A DNA stretch of 64,000 nucleotides from Terrirubrum flagellatum. GTDB lineage: Bacteria > Pseudomonadota > Alphaproteobacteria > Rhizobiales > Beijerinckiaceae. Made by a program: the position numbers and the translations under genes. Under the pieces are notes generated by a model, which made no database searches, was not told the origin of the DNA, and worked only from the letters and a program-made list of their open reading frames with translations. Location: contig NZ_CP091853.1 of the NCBI RefSeq assembly GCF_022059845.1, forward strand, positions 124,001 to 188,000, in the 5' to 3' direction. How positions within the stretch are numbered: position 1 is the stretch's first letter; each line of letters begins with the position of its first letter. Shown here one piece after another: positions 55,827 through 63,222 of this stretch.

Positions 55827-56816
55827 TCAAGCGGCCGTGCTTTTCCGCGGCCGCCGCAATAGCTCGCCGAGCGACGCGAGGCCGCGTGGCGCGAACATCA
55901 CGCACATCACGATCATCGCGCCATAGACAAGCAGGCGATACTGATCGAGAAACCGTAGCGACTCGCCGAGGCTCGTCAGCAGCAGCGCGCCGATCAACGG
56001 GCCGGTGAACGAGCCAAGTCCGCCGACAAGGGTCATCGCGATGACCATGATCATCACGTCGGCTCCGATCGCGGCCGACGGCGTGAGAATGCCGACATAG
56101 TGCGCATAGAATCCGCCGGCGGCGCCGACCACGAAGGCGCTGTATCCAAAGACGAAAAGTTTGATGCGAGTCAGATTCACGCCGAGGCTCTCGGCTGCGT
56201 CTTCGCCATCGCGAATGGCGAAGATCGCGAGACCGACCTTCGATCGGAGAATGACGGCGGTCGCGACCAGCGCAAGCGCAAGCAAGCCCGCGGCGAGATA
56301 GTAGTAGCCGGTCTTGTTGGCGGCGTTGAACACGACCTTTCCGAGGCCCGGCAGATCGAATCCGCCAAATGTCGGGATGCCCCAAAGCCCGAGCTCGCCG
56401 CGCGTGACGCCTTTGAGATTGGAGCAGGCGATGCGGACGATCTCCGCGAACGCCAGCGTGACGATCGCCACATGCGGCATCGACTTGATGCGCAGAACCG
56501 GCAGTCCGACGAAAATCCCGAACGCCGCCGCCACCCCGGCGCCGAGCCAGATGCTGAGCCACGGACTTATTCCGCCATGCATCGAGATCAGCGCGGAGCC
56601 GTAGGCTCCAAGCCCGAAAAAGGCGTGATGGCCAAAAGTCTTCAGGCCGAGATAGCCGGTGACGAGATTGTAGGCGACGGCGAAGACCGAGAAGATCATC
56701 ACCAGGATCATCACATGCAGGACATAGCCGCCGGCGCCCGCAAGCGGCAGGGCAAGCAGCGCGATCGCTGCGGCAAGCGCGGAGAAAATCGCGGCGGAGG
56801 AGAGAGGCTGGAACAC
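55827..56816 (-). CDS. livM: Branched-chain-type amino acid ABC transporter permease (LivM)
   Basis: 329 residues with about ten hydrophobic helices and the LivM signature NLVTGYLGLKTFGHHAFFGL. The cytoplasmic loop for ATPase contact lies near RDGEDAAESLGVNLTRIKLF. It forms the translocation pore with LivH. Last gene of livKGFHM; it starts 7 nt after livH. Substrate cannot be fixed: the family takes branched-chain amino acids, amides, urea and similar compounds. Confidence 0.92.
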   Translation of the reverse strand: MFQPLSSAAIFSALAAAIALLALPLAGAGGYVLHVMILVMIFSVFAVAYNLVTGYLGLKTFGHHAFFGLGAYGSALISMHGGISPWLSIWLGAGVAAAFGIFVGLPVLRIKSMPHVAIVTLAFAEIVRIACSNLKGVTRGELGLWGIPTFGGFDLPGLGKVVFNAANKTGYYYLAAGLLALALVATAVILRSKVGLAIFAIRDGEDAAESLGVNLTRIKLFVFGYSAFVVGAAGGFYAHYVGILTPSAAIGADVMIMVIAMTLVGGLGSFTGPLIGALLLTSLGESLRFLDQYRLLVYGAMIVMCVMFAPRGLASLGELLRRPRKSTAA

Positions 56817-56823
56817 GTTCGCC

Positions 56824-57696
56824 CTATTGCGGCTTGCCGAAAAGGCCCCATGGGCGCAGCCAGACCACGAGGATCATCACGGCGAATCCGATCGCGTCGC
56901 GCCACTCGGCCGAAGTGAGTTGCACGCCGATCGCCTCGACAATCCCGAGCAGGAAGCCGCCCACGATGGCGCCGGGAAAACTGCCAAGGCCGCCAAGGAT
57001 AACAACCACGAAGCCTTTGAAGAGCACCGGCAGCCCCATCCATGGGCTGACGGAATAGATCGGCGCCAGCATCGCCGCCGCGATGGCGCCAAGCGCCGCC
57101 GACAAGCCAAAGGTGATCATATGCACGCGGCCGACGGGAATGCCGCACACGGACGCCGCGTCGGCGTCCTGCGCCGCGGCTCGCAACGCCCAGCCGAAGC
57201 GGGTCTTCTTGAGGATGAACGCCATCGCGAGCAGCGTGATCACAGCGACCGCGAGCATCAGCGCGCGCTGCAGCGGCAGGCGCACGTCGCCGAGACGCAG
57301 CACGCCATCGACATAGTAAGGAACCGCCTTGTAATCCTCGCCGAATGTGACCAGCGCGAGATTCTGGAACGCGATGGAGAGGCCAAGAGTCGCTGCGATG
57401 CAGGCGAAGGCCCAGCCTTCGCGCGGCAGGAGATAGTGGATCGTGAGCCGTTGCACGATCACGCCGAGCGCAAAGAGCAGCAACGCGACAAGCGGAATCG
57501 CTGCAACAGGCGGAACCGCATGGGCGACCACGAGATAGAACACGCCATAGCCGCCGAGCATGTAGAATTCGCCATGCGCCATATTGAGCACGCGCGTCAC
57601 GCCATAGACGAGCGCGATGCCGCCGCCGATAAGCGCGTACATGGAGCCGGCGATGAGGCCATTGATGATCTGCTCGATATAGAGGGAAACCGGCAT
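56824..57696 (-). CDS. livH: Branched-chain-type amino acid ABC transporter permease (LivH)
   Basis: 290 residues, about eight hydrophobic helices. The N-terminus is typical of LivH (YIEQIINGLIAGSMYALIGG, then GIALVYGVTRVLNMAHGEFY). The conserved EAA-like loop is RAAAQDADAASVCGIPVGRV. It starts 5 nt after livF. Partner of LivM. Confidence 0.93.
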   Translation of the reverse strand: MPVSLYIEQIINGLIAGSMYALIGGGIALVYGVTRVLNMAHGEFYMLGGYGVFYLVVAHAVPPVAAIPLVALLLFALGVIVQRLTIHYLLPREGWAFACIAATLGLSIAFQNLALVTFGEDYKAVPYYVDGVLRLGDVRLPLQRALMLAVAVITLLAMAFILKKTRFGWALRAAAQDADAASVCGIPVGRVHMITFGLSAALGAIAAAMLAPIYSVSPWMGLPVLFKGFVVVILGGLGSFPGAIVGGFLLGIVEAIGVQLTSAEWRDAIGFAVMILVVWLRPWGLFGKPQ

Positions 57697-57701
57697 GACG
57701 C

Positions 57702-58406
57702 TTACTCGCCGAGATAGACGCGGCGGACCACGTCGCTTCGGAGCATCTCGTCTCCCGTCCCTGTCAGCATCATGCGGCCGCCTTCGAGCAGATAACCGCG
57801 ATGCGCCAGCCTGAACGACAATGCGACGTTCTGCTCGTTGAAGATCACCGCGATGCCTTCGCTGTTGATGCGGCGAATGATGTTATTGACCTGATGCACC
57901 ACTTTCGGCGCGAGCCCGAGATAGGGCTCGTCCATGAGCAACAGGCGCGGCCTTGCCATCAGGCTGCGGGCGATCGCCACCATCTGCTGCTCGCCGCCGG
58001 ACAGGCGGCCCGCTGACTGGCCGCTCCGTTCGCGCAGGATGGGAAAGAGGCTCTCGACCCAGGCGAAGGTCTCGGCGGCTCTCTCTCTCGCCGAAGGGTG
58101 ATAAGCCCCGAGCAGCACATTTTCCCGAACCGACATGGTGGGAAACAGCCGCCGGCGCTCCATTACCATCGATACGCCCGCGCCGACCATGTCATGCACG
58201 GAGAGCCGCGTGAGATCGGCGCCATCGAGGGTGATGCCGCCGCGGCGCGGGCGGCAAAGCCCAATAACTGCTTTGAGAATCGTGCTCTTGCCGGACCCGT
58301 TCGGGCCGAGCACCGCGACGATCTCGCCGGCGCCGACATCGAGCGAGACGTCCCAGAGCACCTGATAATCGCCATAGGCGACGTCGAGCCCGCGCACTTC
58401 AAGCAT
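57702..58406 (-). CDS. livF: Branched-chain-type ABC transporter ATP-binding protein (LivF)
   Basis: 234 residues. Walker A GPNGSGKST, signature RLSGGEQQM, Walker B RLLLMDEPYLGLAP and H-loop-like region IFNEQN, where the usual switch His (as in xxEH or EQN variants) is replaced by the LivF-typical EQN. The gene start overlaps the livG stop by 8 nt. Energises the importer. Confidence 0.94.
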   Translation of the reverse strand: MLEVRGLDVAYGDYQVLWDVSLDVGAGEIVAVLGPNGSGKSTILKAVIGLCRPRRGGITLDGADLTRLSVHDMVGAGVSMVMERRRLFPTMSVRENVLLGAYHPSARERAAETFAWVESLFPILRERSGQSAGRLSGGEQQMVAIARSLMARPRLLLMDEPYLGLAPKVVHQVNNIIRRINSEGIAVIFNEQNVALSFRLAHRGYLLEGGRMMLTGTGDEMLRSDVVRRVYLGE

Positions 58407-59145
58407 GGGCCGCTTCGCCGAGATAGAGATCGATCACGTCAGGGTGACGCGCGATCTCGGCAGGCGTCCCCTCGGCGATCTTGACGCCGCGATTCATGAA
58501 AATCGCGCGATCGGCGACCTCGCTGATCACGCGCATATTGTGCTCGATCAGGATGATCGTCAGGCCTTCGTCGCGCAGTTGCTTCACCAGCGCGATCATG
58601 CCGGGAATGCTCTTCTGATCGACGCCGCCAGTGACTTCGTCCATCAACAGCAGTTTCGGTCGCGTCGCCGCGGCGCGCGCCATTTCAAGCCGCTTGCGTT
58701 GTCCCGTGCTGAGACCTTTCGCCAACTGGTCGGCTTTTTCCGCGAGCCCGACCATGTCGACATAACGACGCGCATCGTAGCGCGCCGCATCAAGCACGCG
58801 GTGATGCTGCATGGCGCCGACCATCACATTCTCGACGACGCTGAGCTCATGAAAGGGCTGGGTGATCTGGAATGTGCGCGCGAGCCCGAGGCGGCAACGC
58901 GCGTCCGGACGCATTCCCGAGAGATCGATCCCCTCAAAGACGATGCGCCCGCTTGTCGGCTGTTGCGCGCCGGCGATGAGATGGAACGTCGTCGTCTTGC
59001 CGGCGCCGTTCGGACCAAGCAAAGCGACGATCTCACCGCGCGCGACCGTGAAGTTCAGATCATTGACGGCCACGAGGCCGCCGAAGCGAACTGACAGATT
59101 CGCGACTTCGAGAAGCGGCGCCCCGGCGCTCGCAGGCGGCGTCAC
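58399..59145 (-). CDS. livG: Branched-chain-type ABC transporter ATP-binding protein (LivG)
   Basis: 248 residues from GTG 59145, chosen because GTGA overlaps the stop of the binding-protein gene; the longer ORF start at 59187 would overlap by 46 bp. Walker A GPNGAGKTT, signature LSTGQRKRLEMAR, Walker B KLLLMDEVTGGVD and switch His in LIEHNMRVI. The signature is LSTGQ rather than LSGGQ, as in many LivG relatives. Confidence 0.93.
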   Translation of the reverse strand: MTPPASAGAPLLEVANLSVRFGGLVAVNDLNFTVARGEIVALLGPNGAGKTTTFHLIAGAQQPTSGRIVFEGIDLSGMRPDARCRLGLARTFQITQPFHELSVVENVMVGAMQHHRVLDAARYDARRYVDMVGLAEKADQLAKGLSTGQRKRLEMARAAATRPKLLLMDEVTGGVDQKSIPGMIALVKQLRDEGLTIILIEHNMRVISEVADRAIFMNRGVKIAEGTPAEIARHPDVIDLYLGEAAHA

Positions 59146-60362
59146 GGACGCGCCTGGAATTCCGCGGTCGCCGCGCTCTTCGGCCACACCACCTGGCTCT
59201 CGCCCTTCTGGATCTGGGCGAACGGCACGGGCAGATGGTCAGCGCCGATTTTCGGCGTATGGATCGCCGTGTCGTAAGCCCACCTGCCATACACGCATTT
59301 GAAGTCGGTCCTGGCGAAAGCGTCAGACAATTTCTTCGGATCGACCGAGGCGGCCTTGCCGAGATTGTCGAGCATCATCGCCATCTGGCAATAGCCCAGC
59401 GCATGATCGCCCGTGCCGACCGCGCCCGTCTTCGCCTTCACCTTCTCGGCGAAGGTCTTGTGACTCGCATTGTGATCGGGATCGAAAATGACAGGCGTCC
59501 AGAGCAGTCCGTTCGCAGCTGCGCCCGCGGCCTGCATGAATTCGGGCCGCACCGGATAATACACCGCAAGATGCAGCGAATTCAGTCCCTGCTCATTCAT
59601 CTGCTTGACGAGCGCCGCGCCGGAATTCGGCGATGTGAAGATGCTGACGAGCACGTCTGGCTCGTTCGCGCGCAACTTTGAGAGCTGGGGATAGAAGTCG
59701 GCCGTTCCGTTCGCCACCGCATCATTGGAGATGACCTTCCACCCATCTTTCTCGAACAGGGGCGCGGTGAATTCGACGTTCGACTTCCCGTAATCGGTGT
59801 CCTCGACGATGAAGGCGATCGTCTTCTTCGGCGCCTTCGCCTTGCCCGCGGCGACCAGATCGCGCGTCGATTCAAAGATCGCCTGCGCATAGGCGTCGCT
59901 GTTGAACGACATCTTCCAGAAGTTGGCGTATTTCTCCGGCTCGGCCTTGATCTTCTGGGCGATCGCGATCGAGACCGGCTGACCGCTCGCCATGAACTTC
60001 CCGAAGCTTGGCGCAAGCTCCATGGTCGCGAGCGTGACCGAACTCGCCATGGAATCGGCGATGAGAATATCGACGCCGTCGCGCGTGAGCAGCTTCTGCG
60101 CCGCGCTCATCCCCATTTCCGGGCGCGAGGCGCTGTCCTCGAACATCAGCGTGATCTGCTGCTTCTTGCCGTCGACCGTCACGCCGCCTGCGGCGTTCGT
60201 CTCCTCGACAGCCATCTCGAAGCCTTTGCGCATGGCGACGCCGGAATTCGCCTGCGGACCCGATAGCGGCCCGACCACGCCGATCTTCACCTGGGCTTCA
60301 GCCGCGCCCGCCGCCAGGACCACGGCGGCGAGCATCGCCGCTTTCTTTGACCAAGTCCGCAT
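59142..60362 (-). CDS. Periplasmic substrate-binding protein of the Liv-type importer
   Basis: 406 residues from ATG 60362. A Sec signal (KKAAMLAAVVLAAGAAEA) precedes a Peripla_BP_6/LivJ-type fold (VKIGVVGPLSGPQANSGVAM, then RKGFEMAVEETNAAGGVTVD). The open frame continues upstream to 61424 but that part is only the antisense of the fusion gene. First gene of livKGFHM, divergent from the RpiR-glutamine synthetase fusion across 150 bp. The ligand may be an amine or amino acid that the neighbouring enzyme modifies. Confidence 0.9.
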   Translation of the reverse strand: MRTWSKKAAMLAAVVLAAGAAEAQVKIGVVGPLSGPQANSGVAMRKGFEMAVEETNAAGGVTVDGKKQQITLMFEDSASRPEMGMSAAQKLLTRDGVDILIADSMASSVTLATMELAPSFGKFMASGQPVSIAIAQKIKAEPEKYANFWKMSFNSDAYAQAIFESTRDLVAAGKAKAPKKTIAFIVEDTDYGKSNVEFTAPLFEKDGWKVISNDAVANGTADFYPQLSKLRANEPDVLVSIFTSPNSGAALVKQMNEQGLNSLHLAVYYPVRPEFMQAAGAAANGLLWTPVIFDPDHNASHKTFAEKVKAKTGAVGTGDHALGYCQMAMMLDNLGKAASVDPKKLSDAFARTDFKCVYGRWAYDTAIHTPKIGADHLPVPFAQIQKGESQVVWPKSAATAEFQARP

Positions 60363-60472
60363 TGTCTGCCCCGCCCGTCCTAGCGGACCCCGCCCGCTGA
60401 TCTCAGAGAGAAGATTTGAACAGCTTGCGCTCGATGTCAAATTCCTTTCATAATTGCAGCCTGATGCGAAAA

Positions 60473-60488
60473 TGTAAGCAATCCTACA
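60473..60488. promoter_or_regulatory. Candidate operator in the livK / rpiR-GS divergent promoter
   Basis: TGTAAGCAATCCTACA: TGTA and TACA arms in inverted repeat, extended to ATGTA/TACAT. It resembles the TGTA-N7-TACA sites of HexR, an RpiR-family protein. It lies 24 bp before the fusion gene ATG and 110 bp from the binding-protein start. Confidence 0.45.
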
Positions 60489-60512
60489 TCGGGTTGCCCA
60501 AAAAGAGGGCGC

Positions 60513-62774
60513 ATGTCGGTTCGCGACAAGCTTGGATCGCCTGACCTCCATCTCACGCCGGCGGAGAGGAAGGTCGTCCGGGAGCTGCTGCTGAGCTACC
60601 CCACCGCCGGCCTTGGCCCAGCATCCCGGCTGGCGGCGCGCGCCGGCGTCAGCGATCCCACAATCACGCGCCTGGTGGTGAAACTCGGCTACGCCAACTT
60701 CGCCGAGTTCCAGAGCGACCTCCTGAGCGAAATCGAGGAGCGCGGCCAGTCGCCGCTGGCGATGCTGGACGACAGGCGTTCGGCTCTGGCGCAGGGCGAG
60801 CCCGTCGGCACATTTCTTGGCTCCATCGGCGCCGGCGTCGAAGCGCTGAAACGGGAGACGCTCGCCAGCGATCTCGATCGCGCGGCGGCGCTGCTTTCTG
60901 ATCCGAGGCGCCGGATCATCTGCGCCGGCGGGCGTTTCAGCGGCCATCTCGCTGCGATGCTGCGCGCCCATCTCGTCCAGCTGCATCCCGACGCGCGTCT
61001 CGCCGGCGAAGCGTTGACGGAGCTCGCCGACATCGCAGCCGACACGCAGCCCAACGACGTGATCGTCCTGTTCGACTATCGCCGATATCAGCGCAGCACG
61101 ATCGAGTTCGCACGCCAGACAGCCGAACAAGGCGCGCAGATCATCCTGTTCACCGATCGCTGGCGATCGCCGATCGCCGACATCGCCGACATCATCTTCA
61201 CCGCGCGCGTCGAAGCGGCGTCGCCGTTCGACACGCTCGTTCCAGCGCTTGCGCAGCTCGAGCTGCTGGTGGCGCTGATTACTCAGCGCATGGCCGACCA
61301 GGCGCGACCGCGCCTCGATCGCATTGATCGATTCCGCCAGCGCAACCGCATCACGATCGAATCCGACGAGATCGACGCTGCGCCGGAACCCCGCGAATTT
61401 GGCGCGTCGCGCCTCAATCGACACATCACGGAGACAATGATGACCGACCCTGCCGCGCCGCCGCGCCGGACGGCTCTGACGACGCTCGTCACCACCGATC
61501 TCTGCGGATTGACGCGCGGCCGTTCAGTTCCTGCGCACCGGCTCGACGCGCTGAAGCATGGCGTTGGCTGGGTGCCGGCCAATCTGTCGCTGACGCCGTT
61601 CGATGTCATCGCCGATCCCAATCCATGGGGCTCTCGCGGCGATCTCAGGCTCATGCCTGATCTTAACGCGCGGTTTCGCGTCGCCGGCTGGCGGGCCGCC
61701 ACGCCGTTCGACATCGTCGCGAGCGACATCGTCGAACTCGACGGAACGCCCTGGGTCGGCTGCGTCAGGACATTCGCGCGACAGGCGCTTGATGATCTCA
61801 GGAGCGAGACGGGCCTGACCCTCGTCTCGGCGTTCGAGCAGGAATACAGCGTGGTCGGCGCGGATTGGCTTGCCGCGCCGGCGTTTTCACTGCAGGCGTT
61901 GCGCCGCGCCGACCCCTATGGCCCCGAACTCGTCGCGGCGCTTGAAGAAGCGGGTGTCGAACCCGACGTGTTCATTCCCGAATATGGCGCGAACCAGTTC
62001 GAAATCAGCATCGGCCACGCGGCCGGGATCATCGCTGCCGATCGCGCCATCGCGACGCGCGAGATCGTGCGGGAATTGACGCGGCTGTTCGGCTGGCGCG
62101 CCAGCTTCGCGCCCAAGCTCGCGCCTGACGTCGTCGGCAATGGCGTGCATGCGCATATGAGTCTCGTCGATCGCGACGGAAAGCCCGCAATGTATGATCC
62201 AGCCAGGCCCGGCCGGTTGTCGACGATTGGCGGCTCCTTCCTCGCGGGCGTCATGCGCCACATGCCGGCGCTGATTGCGCTCTCAGCCGGATCAGTCGCA
62301 TCCTATCTCAGACTGCAGCCGCACAACTGGAGTTCGGCCTACACCTGGCTTGGCGAACGCGATCGCGAAGCGACCTTGCGAATCTGTCCGACGGTGGAGA
62401 TCGGCGGCGCCGATCCGGCGCGGCAGTTTCACGTCGAGTTCCGCGGCGCCGATGCGACGGCAAGTCCTCATTTGGTACTCGGCGCGCTCGTGCGCGCCGG
62501 CCTTGCAGGCTTGCGTGAGAAACTCCCGCCGCCGCCGATCGTCGATGTCGATCCCGCGACATTGTCCGAAGCCGAGAGCGAGAGGCTGGGCGTGCGCCGC
62601 CTGCCGGGATCGTTGACCGCCGCGCTCACTGCGCTCGAATCAGATCGCGTTGCGGCGGGCTGGTTCCCGCCCCTGTTGCTGGAAAGCTATCTCGGGATGA
62701 AGCGCGCCGAAATCGCGATGCTGGCGGGACTCGATGACGCTGCTGTCTGCGCGCGATACGCAGCGATCTATTGA
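60513..62774 (+). CDS. Fusion of an RpiR/MurR-type regulator with a glutamine synthetase-family enzyme
   Basis: 753 residues in one frame; GAGGG precedes the ATG. Residues about 1-80 form the RpiR helix-turn-helix (SRLAARAGVSDPTITRLVVK). About 120-275 form a SIS-like sugar-phosphate-binding domain (RIICAGGRFSGHLAAMLRAH). After a linker, about 320-753 form a GS catalytic domain of the GlnA3/gamma-glutamyl-amine ligase type. Its motifs are AFEQEYSVV, FIPEYGANQFEISIGH, GNGVHAHMSLVD, ERDREATLRIC and FHVEFRGADATASPHLVLGA. ATG codons at 61438-61443, preceded by ACGGAGACA, could also start a GS-only protein. Divergent from livKGFHM. The predicted role is to sense a substrate, control the importer and gamma-glutamylate an imported amine or amino acid. 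Confidence 0.85.
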   Translation: MSVRDKLGSPDLHLTPAERKVVRELLLSYPTAGLGPASRLAARAGVSDPTITRLVVKLGYANFAEFQSDLLSEIEERGQSPLAMLDDRRSALAQGEPVGTFLGSIGAGVEALKRETLASDLDRAAALLSDPRRRIICAGGRFSGHLAAMLRAHLVQLHPDARLAGEALTELADIAADTQPNDVIVLFDYRRYQRSTIEFARQTAEQGAQIILFTDRWRSPIADIADIIFTARVEAASPFDTLVPALAQLELLVALITQRMADQARPRLDRIDRFRQRNRITIESDEIDAAPEPREFGASRLNRHITETMMTDPAAPPRRTALTTLVTTDLCGLTRGRSVPAHRLDALKHGVGWVPANLSLTPFDVIADPNPWGSRGDLRLMPDLNARFRVAGWRAATPFDIVASDIVELDGTPWVGCVRTFARQALDDLRSETGLTLVSAFEQEYSVVGADWLAAPAFSLQALRRADPYGPELVAALEEAGVEPDVFIPEYGANQFEISIGHAAGIIAADRAIATREIVRELTRLFGWRASFAPKLAPDVVGNGVHAHMSLVDRDGKPAMYDPARPGRLSTIGGSFLAGVMRHMPALIALSAGSVASYLRLQPHNWSSAYTWLGERDREATLRICPTVEIGGADPARQFHVEFRGADATASPHLVLGALVRAGLAGLREKLPPPPIVDVDPATLSEAESERLGVRRLPGSLTAALTALESDRVAAGWFPPLLLESYLGMKRAEIAMLAGLDDAAVCARYAAIY

Positions 62775-63222
62775 AGGAGTCGCTTCCGATCGAAGCGCTT
62801 CCTTCCATTCAGAGCCACTGGTTCGACTGATCTCGTATCTCTCCGCGTAACATCGGGCGGCAAGATCATTCTTCAGCCATCAATTCATAACCGACAAGCC
62901 TAGCATCAGTTCGCTCCGCGGAGTCGCCTCCAACGCAGCGTCGAGATAGGCGCCGGCGAGCGATAGGCGCCGTTTGTTGCCGTCCTCCCCTCCTCTCCCC
63001 TCCCCTTCAGGCGAATTGACGGATCCTTTTTAGAGCTGACGAACATGGCCGCGACGCTTGCGTTGCTGGACCAGAGTCAGTGGATGGGAGCTCCCAACGC
63101 CAGCGATTGGGAAAATGGTTTCGGACTGTTAACCAAAAAGCGCTTGCCAGAATCGCTCTCCCCGGCATCTTAACGGTTTGAGCGGCCCTTCGGGGCCAAA
63201 ACCGTGAGCGGGCGAATATCTC
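62775..63222. other. Upstream region of repABC
   Basis: About 450 bases with no gene. In repABC replicons this position carries the repA promoter and often partition sites. The clearest element is a perfect 12-bp palindrome, TGGGAGCTCCCA (63085-63096). A GTT-N10-AAC sequence at 63111-63126 is only loosely like repABC parS sites. A pyrimidine-rich run lies near 62985-63010. Confidence 0.55.
62781..62797 (+). terminator. Hairpin after the RpiR-GS gene, possible weak terminator
   Basis: CGCTTC (62781-62786) and GAAGCG (62792-62797) form a 6-bp stem with a 5-nt loop, 7 bases after the TGA. It is followed by CTTCCTTCC rather than a T-run, so terminator function is uncertain. Confidence 0.3.

Noticed and set aside
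60363-61424. N-terminal extension of the binding-protein ORF
   Set aside because: The extension is antisense to the RpiR-GS gene; a proper Sec signal begins at ATG 60362.
63111-63126. GTT-N10-AAC sequence as a repABC parS site
   Set aside because: The centre is AC instead of GC and the inner arms are not palindromic, so it is too weak to call.
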